A stretch of DNA of 64,000 nt from Macrolepiota albuminosa (GCA_027475525.1 JAMWFC010000007.1:248001-312000); one strand, 5' to 3'; shown: positions 34,054 to 45,054, numbered from the stretch's first letter. Notes: generated by a model from the sequence alone, not told the origin. Numbers and translations: made by a program.

Positions 34054-37000
34054 ACCCGGAAGACGCCCTAAATCGCGGAATCGACCCCGACGTCTTCTCC
34101 GCCCCGGTTTCCCACCTTCGCTCCACGACACTCGTACAGGACACCCTCACGGCTTACCTACCCTCCCACTCCTCGCACTCCCTCCTCCTCAACACCCGCC
34201 TCACCCCCTCCGGAACCCCCCTCAACACCCTCGTCGACAGTGGCGCCACCGACAACTTCATCGACGAAGCATTGTCTGCCTTGGCCCCGGAACCCGCTCA
34301 ACGACTCCCGGTCCCGGTACGACTCTGCCTCTTTGACGGAGACGCCTCCACGGCGGGGAACATCACCCATTTCGTGCGTATGCCCGTTACCTTCGCCAAC
34401 GGACAGACTCACACCCTGCGGATGTTGATGACCAAACTTCACCCCTCCACACCCCTCGTCTTAGGGCTCCCATGGCTCCGGGACACCAACCCCCGCGTCG
34501 ATTGGCAACACCTCACCCTTCGCCTGACCCGGGACCCGACGCCCGACGACCAACAACTTCCCTTCGACATCCCCCACCCCCCAAGACCAACCCCGAAGGA
34601 CTCCCCGGACGAACCCCCACCACCCCCGGGACTCCAGTCTCGCTCGTCCCGGTCCTTCGTCATCAATGCCAGGCTGGACGGCACCCCCGGGCCGATATCG
34701 GCCCTCATCGACAGCGGAGCCACCGGGGTCTTCATCAGCGACACCCTCGACCTCCCTCACGACCCCCTCGACCAGCCCCTTCGCCTGCAGCGCCTCGACG
34801 GCACTCCCTCCGCCTCCGGCCCCATCAAGAGGTCTCATTCAGGACGCGTGACCCTGGACAACGGCTACGAGTTCACCTCCGACTTCCTGGTCACGCGACT
34901 TCACGAATCGACCCCGATGGTGCTGGGATTACCCTGGCTGCGCGACACAAACCCCGACATCGATTGGAGGACGCTCACCATGACCTTCCCGGGACCCGAA
35001 GACCACCCCTCGACCGCCGTGCACCTCCGAGCCCTAGGAGGCGACCCGACGCCCGACACCCCCGGGACGACTGCCGCGCCCCCCGCGCATGCCCCACCCA
35101 CGCCCGTCCGAGACCTCAAGGCCCCTGATCGACCCCCAAACATTCCTCGGAACAAGTACAAAGGGCCGAACTACCCCTGCCGGTCTCCGACACGCGTCAC
35201 ACCCGCTCCGGCCGATGCCTCCGCGACCCCGACCGACCCGAGCGCACTCGACATCAAGATCATTGGGGCCGCCCCCTTCGCCCGCCTCATGAGGGACGGG
35301 ACTCCCACGTTTCAGCTGCACACCTCACCTTCTCTCCCGGAAGAACACCTACGAGGGGACGCCATTCCCCCGGAACAGAAAACCGAGGAGCAGATCCTCC
35401 GAGAAGTAGTTCCCCCGGAGTATCACGAGTTCGCTGACGTATTCTCCGAAGGAGACGCCAAGGAGATCCCCCCTCACCGCCCCTATGATCACACCATCGA
35501 CCTCGAGGAAGGAGCCACCCCCCCTTTCGGCAAGGTCTACAACATGTCGGAGGTCGAACTCCGGGCTCTCAAGGACTACCTCGACGAAATGCTCGGTAAA
35601 GGATTCATCCGACCCTCCGCCTCCGCCGCCGGAGCCCCGGTTCTATTCGCCAAGAAGAAGGACGGCTCGCTCCGACTCTGCGTCGACTACCGGGGACTCA
35701 ACAAGATCACCAAGAAGAACCGCTACCCGCTCCCGCTCATCGGCGATCTGGTCGATCGACTTCGCAGTGCCAAAGTCTACACGAAGATCGACCTCCGCTC
35801 CGGCTACAACAACGTCCGCATCGCCCCGGGACACGAGTGGAAAACCGCGTTCCGCACGCGGTATGGTCTGTTTGAGTACCTTGTGATGCCTTTCGGAATG
35901 ACTAACTCCCCCGCTACGTTCCAATACTTCATGAACGACATCTTCCACGACATGAGCGACGTCTTCGTGATCGTCTACCTGGACGACATCCTCATTTATT
36001 CCGACTCACCGGAGGATCACCAAAAGCATGTCCGGCAAGTCCTCGAGCGCCTCCGGGAGCACAATCTCCACGCCAAGCCCGAGAAGTGTTCATTCCATAC
36101 GGAAGAGGTCGAGTATCTTGGCGTCATAGTATCCCCGAATGGCGTTCGCATGGACCCCCACAAGGTCGAGGCCATCGTCAACTGGCCGCAGCCCCGGAAC
36201 GTCAAGGAAGTACAGTCCTTCCTGGGTTTCGCTAACTTCTACCGGAGGTTTATAGACAACTACTCCGGGATCACGAAACCCCTCAACCGGCTCACGCGCA
36301 AGGACATCGCCTGGAACTGGGACAGTAAGTGCCAGAGCGTCTTTAACTTGCTCAAGGAGGCTTTCACAGTCGCCCCGGTACTCCGGCACTACGACCCGGC
36401 CCTCCCGATCATCCTGGAATGTGACGCCTCCGACTACGCCATCGCCGGGATCCTCTCGCAGATGGAACCTGACGGCGGGGAGCCCCGGCCAGTCGCCTTC
36501 TACACCCGGTCCATGATCGACGCCGAACTCAACTACGACATCTACGACAAGGAGCTTCTCGCCATCGTCGAAGCCTTCAAGCAGTGGCGAGCCTACCTCG
36601 AGGGAGCCCGGCACCGGATCCAGGTCTATTCGGATCATAACAACCTGCAGTACTTCACCACGACCAAGCAACTCAGTCGACGACAGGCCCGATGGTCCGA
36701 GATCCTCTCGGAGTACGACTTCACGATCCAGTACCGCCCGGGACGACTTGGCGCCAAGCCCGACGCCCTCACCCGCCGCCCGGACGTCTACCCCAAGAAG
36801 TCGTTCGAGGCGGAACGTAATGCGTTCAATCATCGCGTGGTGATCCCTCCCGAACATTTGAATGCCTTACTAATCTTTCGTTCGAGGCGGAACGTAATGC
36901 GTTCAATCATCGCGTGGTGATCCCTCCCGAACATTTGAATGCCTTACTATCTTAAACGAGGAAGGGACCCTGAGTCAGATTCGCCGCGCCCCCCGAGACA

Positions 37001-38587
37001 AGTACTTCACCGATCACGACCCCCGCAACCCCCCTGATGGAACCGACCGGGACCCCGCCTTCTCCCTGTCCCCCGACGAAAAACTCCTCCTCCGGGACGG
37101 CCGCATCTACGTCCCGGATCACGCCCGACTTCGCTACGACGTCCTCCGTCAACACCACGACCACAAGCTCCGGGGACATCCTGGAATACGTAAGACCCTC
37201 CAGCTCATCTCCCGGACTTACTTTTGGCCAGGGACGACCACAAGCTCCGGGGACATCCTGGAATACGTAAGACCCTCCAGCTCATCTCCCGGACTTACTT
37301 TTGGCCAGGGTGAAGAAGGACGTGACCCGATACATTCGATCATGCGAGCCCTGCCTCCGGGCCAAGGTCCCCCGACACCGACCGTACGGACTCCTGAAAC
37401 CCCTGCCGGTCGGACGACGCCCCTGGTCCTCAATATCTCTGGACCACATCGTCGAGCTCCCGGAATCTGAAGGGTTCGATGCCATTCTCGTCGTTGTGTG
37501 CAGGCTAACCAAACAGGGCATCTTCCTACCCTGCCACACTACGGATACTGCCCCGGACTTCGCCCGGCTGTTCCTCGAGCACGTCTTCGCCAAGCATGGT
37601 CTCCCGGACGACATCGTCTCCGACCGTGGCCCGACTTCGCCCGGCTGTTCCTCGAGCACGTCTTCGCCAAGCATGGTCTCCCGGACGACATCGTCTCCGA
37701 CCGTGGCCCCTCTTCGTGTCCAAGTTTGGACTTCCCTGTGTAAGGCACTTGAAGTAAAGACTAACCTCTCTACCGCCTACCACCCCGAGACCGACGGTCA
37801 AACCGAAAGGGTCAACCAATCCCTCGAGCAGTATCTCCGGCTGTACGTCAACTACTTGCAGGACGACTGGCGCGCCGAGCTCCCCCTGGCCGAGTTCACG
37901 TACAACAACACGCCGCACTCTGCCACCGGGGTATCACCCTTCTTTGCCAACAAGGGATACCACCCTCGACTGACGCTCTCGCTCCGGGACATCCCGTCGC
38001 ATGCCGCCCACGAGGTCGCCCGGGATCTCCAGTCCCTTCACGATTTTCTCCGGGAAGAGATCGACACCGCGAACCAGGCCTATGCGAAACACGCCGACCG
38101 GAAACGGGAAGACACCCCCGACTGGACCCCCGGGACAAAGGTATGGTTAGATCGACGCCACCTCCGCACCCGCCGGCCCTCCCCAAAACTCGATCACAAG
38201 CGCCTCGGCCCGTTCAAGATTCTGAAGAAGGTCTCGACCCACGCCTACAAGATCGAGCTTCCCCCGGGACTTAGGGGCCTGCATCCGGTCTTCCACGTCC
38301 GCCTCCTGGAACGACATCCCCCGGATCCCTTCCCCGAACGACGACCCGAACCCCCTCCCCCGGTCGAGGTCGAGGACGAGCACCACTACGAGGTCGAAGA
38401 CATTCTCGACTCCCGGAACATTCGTGGGCGACCCCACTTCCTCGTACGATGGAAGGGATACGGCCCGGAGGACGACACTTGGGAACCGCGACGAAACCTC
38501 GAAGGCGCTCTCGACAAACTCCGGGACTTCCAGCGACGGCACCCGGGAGACGACCCCCCCGGGCGCAGGACTCACAGACGGCAGTAG
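33960..38587 (+). CDS. pol: Element C pol (tandem protease, RT, RNase H, integrase, chromodomain)
   Basis: Open in the -1 frame relative to gag; translation probably enters by frameshift near 34032, so 33960 is only the first Met of the frame. Domains: two retropepsin motifs in tandem ([12 protein letters not shown] near 34230 and [12 protein letters not shown] near 34705, each followed by a [12 protein letters not shown] segment); RT with YLDDILIYS near 35980; RNase H ([12 protein letters not shown]); integrase zinc region ([18 protein letters not shown]) and DDE core ([14 protein letters not shown]); chromodomain at the C-terminus ([20 protein letters not shown], then [13 protein letters not shown]). 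Three 77-bp duplications plus 1-nt homopolymer losses (after 36945, 37308, 37709 and 37725) break the frame on paper. The chromodomain suggests integration into heterochromatin, as known for chromoviruses. Confidence 0.92.
34032..34038 (+). promoter_or_regulatory. Candidate -1 frameshift site gag/pol
   Basis: GGAAAAC, read GAA AAC in gag and GGA AAA C in pol, lies 13 nt before the gag stop in the only region where both frames are used. The second triplet slips perfectly; the first does not fit the strict XXX rule. C' keeps the same overlap and heptamer. Confidence 0.45.
36801..36954. repeat. 77-bp-period tandem duplication 2 (likely artefact)
   Basis: Units start at 36801 and 36878; 72 bases match, then the second copy lacks one A of CTAATC. 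C' has a single copy here. Confidence 0.88.
37157..37310. repeat. 77-bp tandem duplication 3 (likely artefact)
   Basis: Units 37157-37233 and 37234-37310 are identical. One G is missing just after the second copy relative to the frame. It lies in the integrase zinc region. Confidence 0.9.
37556..37709. repeat. 77-bp tandem duplication 4 (likely artefact)
   Basis: Units 37556-37632 and 37633-37709 are identical. A missing C and a missing T just after it, compared with C', compensate the frame and keep an open but garbled integrase segment. Confidence 0.9.
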
Positions 38588-38861
38588 TGGGCGTAACCCC
38601 CGCCTCTGGACTCAACCGGGATTCAACTCCCACGTATACTTACTGCTTTCCCCCTTTCTTTTTCCGACCTTACCTACCGTTTAGTACTTTCTTTTACAAT
38701 AGCGCCCCTGACTCTGGGCAAGGTATTCTTTCCCGTTTCCCCGCCACTTTACTTACACCATTCTCCCCGAGAGTAACCAGGTATATACATTTTCTTTTCT
38801 ATAGTACACTATACTACAGTACGAATCGCGAAACCGGCAGACGACAAGAAAACGGGGGCCC
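38588..38861. other. Convergent 3' ends of pol and accessory gene
   Basis: 274 bp between the stop codons of two convergent genes. T-rich blocks (about 38640-38700 and 38780-38800) could serve 3'-end formation on the plus strand. No ORF. Confidence 0.5.
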
Positions 38862-40646
38862 CTAGAGTTGGGACCCCGAACTACCCTCCCCCTCCCCTCC
38901 CCTCGGCCAGCCCCGGAAATCCTCCCCCACCTCCTCTGGACCGTGCGCGCGCCAGACCTCCTCGGCCAACTGGTCCCAAGACGGGAGCTGCTCGCCCTCG
39001 TCCAGGACCCGCTCGAACCATGACCCCGGGGCCGGGACGTTTCTCCGGCGATGCGCTACCACCAGCCTCCCCAACAAGTCCAGGCCCCGCTCCACCCCGG
39101 GGTCCCCTGCCTCCGACCGGAGCCCCTCTTGCAGGGACGCGAGCGCCGCGGCAGCCCCGTCCAGGAGCAGGCGATGCTCCCGAGCCCAGCCTGGAGATGT
39201 CAGAATCGACCCAACCGCGAGAAGAGGAAAACACTCACTTAGAGAGGCCATACGTCCGACGACCACGTCCCGGCGCAAGGCCTCAACCAACTCTGAGCCC
39301 GAGGGACCCTGCGCCGGGATCCCCACCCCCTGCTCCAGCCTGGCCCGCATAGCGTCCAGCTGGGCCTCGACTCCCCCCCGGGCCACCCTCGCCTCCTCCA
39401 GCTCCCGGAGGGCGGCCTCGCGACCCTCCTCCAGACCCCTCCGGATCGCCGCCTCCTCCCTTGCCCCCTCCTCTCGCTCCTCTCGCTCCCGGTCGGCCTG
39501 CTCGAGGCGCTCCTGCAGGGCCCTCACCTCGACATCCAACGGCCGCCCCGACAGCGGAGAAAAAGTCGCCGGCGAGAGGCGCACTGGGGAAGGCGGGGAC
39601 GGAGTCTGGGAGGCCGGGGAGGGGGCCTCCGCGGGCAGACGCGCCCTTTTGGAGGGCCCCGGGGAGGGGCTAGGCGACGCCCGCCGTTTTCCCTTATCAG
39701 GGCGCCCGCCGCGCCCCTCGCGCCCCGGGGCTCCGGACCGGGTTACCCGACGCGTGATCAAGACCACGGGCCGGCCCCGGCCGCTCTCCCGGACGACCCC
39801 CCCTCCCCCAGCCCCGCCCCCAGGACCCTCCACTGGCGCCGCCTCCGGAACCGCCGCCGTCCCCGCGACCCAATCCCTCTCCTCGACACCCATCCTCCGA
39901 GTAATGCCCGCCAAGGGCCAACCCTGCTCCCGCGAAACGCAATAGGCCCTCCAAAGGGCCGAAACGGAACACCGCTCGTGATTGAAGCGGCAGGCGTCGC
40001 ACACGGAGGTGTCGCGCCGGGACGAGACGGACGGGACCTCGAAGGAGCAAATGACGTTGCGACGCGCGCAGTGAAGACACTAGGCACCCGGTTTAGCCCC
40101 GGAATCAGAGGTAGGAGGCCACTTACCGGCCCGTTGCTGACACACCACGCGTGGGGAGGCAAGCCCCGGGGCCTCACCAATGCCCCCTCGAAGGCCTCCT
40201 GCGTGGCACTGGCCCACGCAACCCGTTGGGTATCGGGAACCTCCGAAATGGCCCCCACCGCCATCCCGGAGCGACGGAACCGAGGGGCGACGAGTCTAGG
40301 GCGAGGAGGGGGTGGGGGGCGAGGGGGACGCACGGTCATCCGCGCAAAGGTTGGCGCGGGACGACTCGGCTGAGGCTCCGGGGGGACACTAGGCCCAGCC
40401 TCGGGGACGGGCTCCGAGAGCCGGCTGGGACCCGCCTCGGGTGCCGGAATATTGCGTTGTTCTGAAAAGGGAAGGTTAGTAGGGCAAAGGGGCGGCACGG
40501 GGGTACTCACGTTGTTCGAAGAGCGCCGCTACGCGCTCACGGTCGAGACGAGCCCGGTAACGCGCGTCCCGGGCTCCCCACGCCATGAGGGGCGCGACCT
40601 CGTTCGTCTGCGGGGGCGTCGGGGAATGCGTCGGCGTTCGCGACAT
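38862..40646 (-). CDS. Antisense spliced Zn-cluster accessory gene of element C
   Basis: Four exons on the strand opposite gag-pol: 40646-40511, 40461-40127, 40079-39239, 39190-38862, all in phase, 546 aa. Donors are GTGAGT, GTAAGT, GTGAGT; acceptors TTTTCAG, TGCCTAG, CTCCAG. Intron 3 is 48 nt and would stay open if unspliced, but its sequence is not conserved in the C' copy while its borders are. Exon 3 opens with a Zn2Cys6-like cluster, CLHCARRNVIC then CDACRFNHERC (CX2CX6C-X15-CX2CX6C). Then come a basic NLS-like stretch (KGKRRASPSPSPGPSKRARL) and a long coiled-coil-type region (LEQADREREEREEG). Flanking segments are Pro-rich. Likely nuclear DNA- or chromatin-binding; function unknown. Its start lies 128 bp inside the 3' LTR. 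Confidence 0.85.
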
Positions 40647-40760
40647 AGTTGGGTTTGATGGTAAAATTTTTTTTCGTTACGTGGCAGGACAGGCGCCGGT
40701 TCCCACGCTCAAGCCCGGTCCGGACCTCCGGCTACGCGCGCCTCGGAGGGTCTCGGCGCT

Positions 40761-40773
40761 GAGGGGGGGGTGA
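40761..40773 (+). promoter_or_regulatory. Polypurine tract of element C
   Basis: GAGGGGGGGGTGA directly before the 3' LTR, the usual place for the plus-strand primer of reverse transcription. Confidence 0.75.
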
Positions 40774-41571
40774 TGTCACGACCCCTCCCCCCCGGAACCT
40801 CCCCGGGACACCCCCGGAGTCCCATCCGGGAACCTCTTTCGTCAATCCCACAGCGCACCCCGCCCCCACCGCTACCGACGCCGCCCTCACACGCATCAAG
40901 GACCACCATCAGCCATCAACGATCGCCATCAGCCAGCCCCCCGGGACCCCTGCATCACGGACCCCGGGATCACCCGCCATCAACGATCAGATCACGCGGC
41001 TCGCATACGGCCATCACGCATCACGCCCCACGCATCACGACTCCCTCCGCACCAATTGATCGCGCGTCCCCACACGCGCGATCCCGGTATACAGTCCCCG
41101 GCCGCTACTCAATGGCCCCCGGAACTCATCCCAGACACCCCGGAATCCCGAGACACGATCCGTAGTACTTATAGTATAGCTCCCCGTTGTATTCGACAGT
41201 CTTGATATTGCATAACTGTTACTTGGATATTGCGTGCCCTCTGTTTGACTGGTACGCCTCGTTTGGTACGCTTCGACTGGCACGCCTTGGTATTCGCGTG
41301 CTATAAGTTTGGTACGCACTTCGCGACTCTTAAATTACTAACTTGGTCTCGTCTTAGAACCTCCGGTTCACGACTCGACCCCCTCTAACCCTCAGCTACT
41401 CTCATCCAAAACCCCCGGACTCTAGTCCCCTCTCCCGGGATTACTCCTGTCCTCGTCTTGAACCCCGGAGTCCTAGCCCCGGAGTTCCAGACACCCGAGT
41501 ATCCGTAGATCAAGTCCGCATCGTAAGGGCGTCGCTTTCCCGGAAAGCCCCCGATTCAGCGGAACCTGACA
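40774..41571 (+). repeat. 3' LTR of element C
   Basis: 798 bp, same length and, as far as read, same sequence as the 5' LTR. It is followed by the CATGC target duplication. Confidence 0.95.
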
Positions 41572-41826
41572 CATGCTCAGTGCCAGCTGCCCCTCCAAGA
41601 CCACGGTACACAAGTACCTGGCCTATGTCTTCACAAGGCCAGGCCTCTACAAAGAGGCTGTGGCTGAATATGAGGCAGCTACAGGGTAAGCCTTTGTGCC
41701 CCTCCATGCCAATGACCCTACTTTTGAGGCTCAGGCTGTGGACATCCCGGAAGCATCCGCTTCCATGTTCACCACTTCGGACATGTTACACGTCCTTCTC
41801 CACAATCAAATTCCCTGGGTGTCGAC
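41572..41826 (+). pseudogene. Element B third ORF, 3' part
   Basis: Continues in frame from 30418 across the element C insertion (CGC ATG C|TC AGT, giving MLSASCPSKTTVHKYLAYVF), with a TAA at 41688 and then readable sequence to about 41820 (DIPEASASMFTTSDMLHVLL). It ends abruptly where the antisense accessory fragment of C' begins. Confidence 0.55.
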
Positions 41827-41829
41827 ATG

Positions 41830-42400
41830 GGGGGACTCCTGGGCCAGGCAGGGTGGGGGGAGCAGCAGGAGGAGTGGAAGGTCATGTGTCGGGAGTTGGA
41901 GGAGGCACAGGTAGCTCGGGGGGAGGTGGAGGCCCAGCTGGATGCTCTGCAGGCCAGGCTGGGGCAGGGGGTCAGGTTCTCAGAGGGGGTTCCTCCTGGG
42001 CAGGGGTTGGTGGAGGCCTTGCGTTAGGATGTTGTGATCACCTGGATGGCTGCACTAGGTGAGCATCTTCTCTTTCTCAGCTGGTCTGTAACTGACGTTT
42101 CTAGATTGGGCTCGGAAGCACTGCCTGCTCCTGGACAGGGTGGCCATGGCACTTGCCTCATTGTGGAAGGGGCAGTGGCCAGAGCTGACAACTCCCAGAA
42201 ATGAGCAGGGTCTCAATTTGCTGGGGAGGGTGGTCCCAGGCGCTGGTTCGAGCAGGTTCTGGATGAGGATGAGCCGCTCCCATCATGGAACTAGTTGGCA
42301 GAGGAGACGTTGTGGGAGCATGGTCCCGAGGAGATAGGGGGAGGGTCCCAGGGCTGGCCAGGAGAGGGGAAGGGGGGTGGGGGAGGTCCGGGGCCCTGGC
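41830..42400 (+). pseudogene. Accessory Zn-cluster gene fragment of C'
   Basis: Aligns with exons 3 and 4 of the intact gene: LEEAQVARGEVEAQLDALQA, then an intron at 42059-42104 (GTGAGC ... TTTCTAG) in exactly the position of intron 3 in C, then DWARKHCLLLDRVAMALASL. The cysteine cluster is not present. Shifts after 42230 destroy the tail. It lies antisense to the C' pol, confirming the arrangement. Confidence 0.85.
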
Positions 42401-42698
42401 ATTAGGGGTTATTGCTTTTCTTGTCATCCTTTTCTTTTCTTCTTGTCATGGTACCTGTAATGTAGCAATAGTGTAATTATAACAAATGTATATACTTGGT
42501 CTCTGGGACCAGAAAGTAATGTAAGTAATATAGCAAAAAACTGGGGAAGAGTACCTTGCCCAGACTTCAGGTGCTACTGTGGGAGGGTGATTGTTGGTCT
42601 TGTTAAAAGTATCAGAAGGGTAAAGTAGAGAGAGGGAGAGCAGAAAATATACATGGGAGTTGAATCTCTATTGAGCCCAGAGGTGGGGGTTATGCCCA

Positions 42699-44101
42699 CT
42701 ACTGCCATCTGTGAGTCCTGTGCCTGGGAAGGTTGTTTTCCAGATGCCATTGTTGGAAGTCCTGGAGTTTGTTGAGGGCACCCTTGAGGTTTTGGCATGG
42801 CTTCCAGGTGTCGTCCTCTGGGCCGTATCTTTTCCACCATATAAGTAAGTGGAGTCGTCCACGAATGTTCCAGGAGTCAAGGATGTTTTTAACCTTGTAG
42901 TGGTACTCGTCCTTGACCTCGACCGGGGGAGGAGGCTCAGAGCATCATTCAGGGAAGGGGTCCAGGAGGTGTCATTCCAGGAGGTGGACATGGAAGACCG
43001 GGTGCAAACCTTTAAGTTCCAGGAGGAGCTCAATCTTGTAGTCATGAGATGAGACTTTCTTCAAGATCTTGAATGGGCTGAGGCGCTTGTGATTGAGTTT
43101 TGGGGAAAGCCAGTGGGTGCAGAGATGGCGTTGGTCTAACCATATCTTTGTTCCAGGGGTCCAGTTGGGGGTGTCTTCCTGCTTCCGATTGGCGTGTTTT
43201 GCATAGGCCTGGTTTGCAGTGTCGATTTCTTCTCAGAGGAACTTGTGAAGGGACTGGAGATCCTGGGCGACCTCATGGGCAGCGTGCGACGGGATGTCCC
43301 GGAGCGAGGGTGTCAGTCAAGGATGGTATCCCTTGTTGGCAAAGAAGGGCAATACCCCGGTGGCAGAGTGCAGCATGTTGTTGTAGGTGAACTCGGCCAG
43401 GGGGAGCTCAGCATGCCAGTCGTCCTGCAAGTAGTTGACGTACAGTCGGAGGTACTGCTCGAGAGACTGATTGACCCTTTCAGTCTGACCAGCGGTTTTG
43501 GGGTGATAGACAGTAGAGAGGTTAGTCTTTACTTCAAGGGCCTTACACAGGGAAGTCCAGAACTTGGACACGAAAAGCGGGCCACGGTCGGAGACGATGT
43601 TGTCCAGGAGTCCATGTTTGGCGAAGACGTGCTCGAGGAACAGCCAGGCAAAGTCTGGGACGGTGTCTGTGGTGTGGCAGGGTAGGAAGATGCCCTGTTT
43701 GGTTAGCCTGCACACAACAATGAGAATGGCATCGAACTCTTCAGATTCCAGGAGTTCGACAATGTGGTCCAGGGATATGGAGGACCAGGGGCATCACCCG
43801 ACCGGCAGGGGTTTCAGGAGTCTGTATGGTCGGTGTCGGGGGACTTTGGCCTGGAGGCAGGGTTCGCATGATCGAATGTAACGGGTCATGTCCTTCTTCA
43901 ACCCTGGCCAAAAGTAAGTCCGGGAGATAAGCTGGAGGGTCTTATGTATTCCAGGGTGTCCCTGGAGCTTGTGGTTGTGGTGTTGACGGAGGACGTTGTA
44001 GCGGAGTCAGGCGTAATCTGGGACGTAGATGCGGCCGTCCTGGAGGAGGAGTTTTTCGTCGGAGGACAAGGAGAAGGCAGGGTCCCAGTCGGTTCTGTCG
44101 G
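42699..44101 (-). pseudogene. C' pol, integrase-chromodomain half
   Basis: The integrase core is readable at 43715-43317 ([45 protein letters not shown]), followed by a decayed chromodomain ([18 protein letters not shown]) and a stop at 42701-42699 that aligns with the C pol stop. The DNA binding and zinc residues upstream are at 43990-43900. Several CpG-type substitutions occur. It is separated from the RT half by element D. Confidence 0.87.
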
Positions 44102-45054
44102 TGATGACGCCCAAAGTTTTGGTCAGTAACAAATGTAACAATTGTGTTACCGTACCAAGAGTGTGCGTTGGGCGCGCTAAAAGTGATTTGAGGAGTCCCG
44201 GGCAGGTCCCAGAGAACGCGTCTGTGAAAAAGGGGAAAAGTCGGTAACGGGGTCGGCAAGTGTCAAGCGCTAAGGTAAAGCGCCTAAGGAAAATGCGGTA
44301 AGTGAACACGGCAATGTGAGCGGCAAGAGCACGATATGCTTAGCGAAGTCTAAGCGTCGATAATGCCTGCCGTAGTTGCAAGGCGCGAGTATGTCGAGTG
44401 TTGGCGAGCGTCTGCAACTGCCGATGAGTTTTGACGTTGCCGACCGTAGCGTGAATGAGCTCTTGAGCGTAAGTGAGACTGAAGTAAGTGGGGGAAACTC
44501 TGGTCTATTCGTCTGATCTGATGATTGTACAAGTCGGTAAGTACTTTTATACTACAAAGAGTTCGCCGTCGCCAGTGACCAACCATCGCCAAAGTGCGGT
44601 AAACTGGAAAATTTCATAGGGGTAGCTCCAACGGTTTCCGATCCCTACCGTCCTTGGAGGACCCTTGGCGCCACCAGGCGGCAGATCGCGGTGCTAAACC
44701 ATCAATCCATCACCCTTCTGTCTGTCAGAGCACCTAAGCGACGTTTGGCGCCAAATCGAGACGGTAAGCGGTGTCAGACGCCAAGGTCAAACGCCAAGCT
44801 GTCCGTCAGTTTTTGATAGATCATCAAGCTTCTCGCTAAGCGCTGTCATCAGTGACTGATGCCATCTGTCAGTTGTCATTCCTGCTGCCGTCGGCGCTAT
44901 CATTGATTGGATCTGCTTCTTGCCGTGCGTGGCCGTCGGGAATGGCTTAAAATGGGTAGAACGCGTGCGCTAAGTTCGGAACGAGTGCGGCAAGGTTTCC
45001 GGAGCCGGTGCCGAGCCTGCCGTTGATGCGCCTAACCTGTGTAGGGTCCTATCA
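44102..45054 (-). repeat. 3' LTR of element D
   Basis: 953 bp, TGATGACGCCC to GGTCCTATCA on the plus strand, with TGAT...ATCA ends. It contains about 24 CG(G/C)(T/C)AA words by eye, including the 12-bp palindrome TTTGGCGCCAAA at 44744-44755. Confidence 0.93.

Larger units (their letters stand above)
30419..41571 (+). mobile_element. Element C: young chromovirus with antisense accessory gene
   Basis: Complete Ty3/Gypsy element: 798 bp LTRs that look identical on reading, a perfect 5-bp target duplication CATGC (30414-30418 and 41572-41576), self-priming site, gag, pol with chromodomain, convergent spliced accessory gene, purine tract. Total 11153 bp, about 10.85 kb once four 77-bp duplications are discounted. 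CpG is abundant, unlike in older copies, so the insertion is recent. Relatives in the window: C' (41827-44101 with 55670-62280), a solo LTR at 4139, a 3' fragment at 17182-18600 and an integrase piece at 12271. Confidence 0.95.
41827..44101 (-). mobile_element. Element C', 3' half (left of element D)
   Basis: Carries the integrase and chromodomain end of pol and the distal part of the antisense accessory gene. The 3' LTR and the accessory 5' exons are missing at the left junction with element B. The right end is the TCGG target site of element D; the other half resumes at 55670. Confidence 0.9.

Noticed and set aside
32587..34131. 514-codon minus-strand open frame opposite element C gag
   Set aside because: It mirrors GC-rich gag/pol coding DNA, has no ATG-context, intron or domain support, and its frame tracks the codon bias of the sense gene.
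39191..39238. Coding continuity across the third intron of the C accessory gene
   Set aside because: The 48-nt segment is open by chance; in C' the matching segment differs in sequence and length but keeps GTGAG and CTAG borders, so it is an intron.
40462..40510. MSTPVPPLCPTNLPF... as N-terminus of the C accessory protein
   Set aside because: This is intron 1 read through (GTGAGT to TTTTCAG); the upstream exon from 40646 joins in phase and is conserved at 18061.
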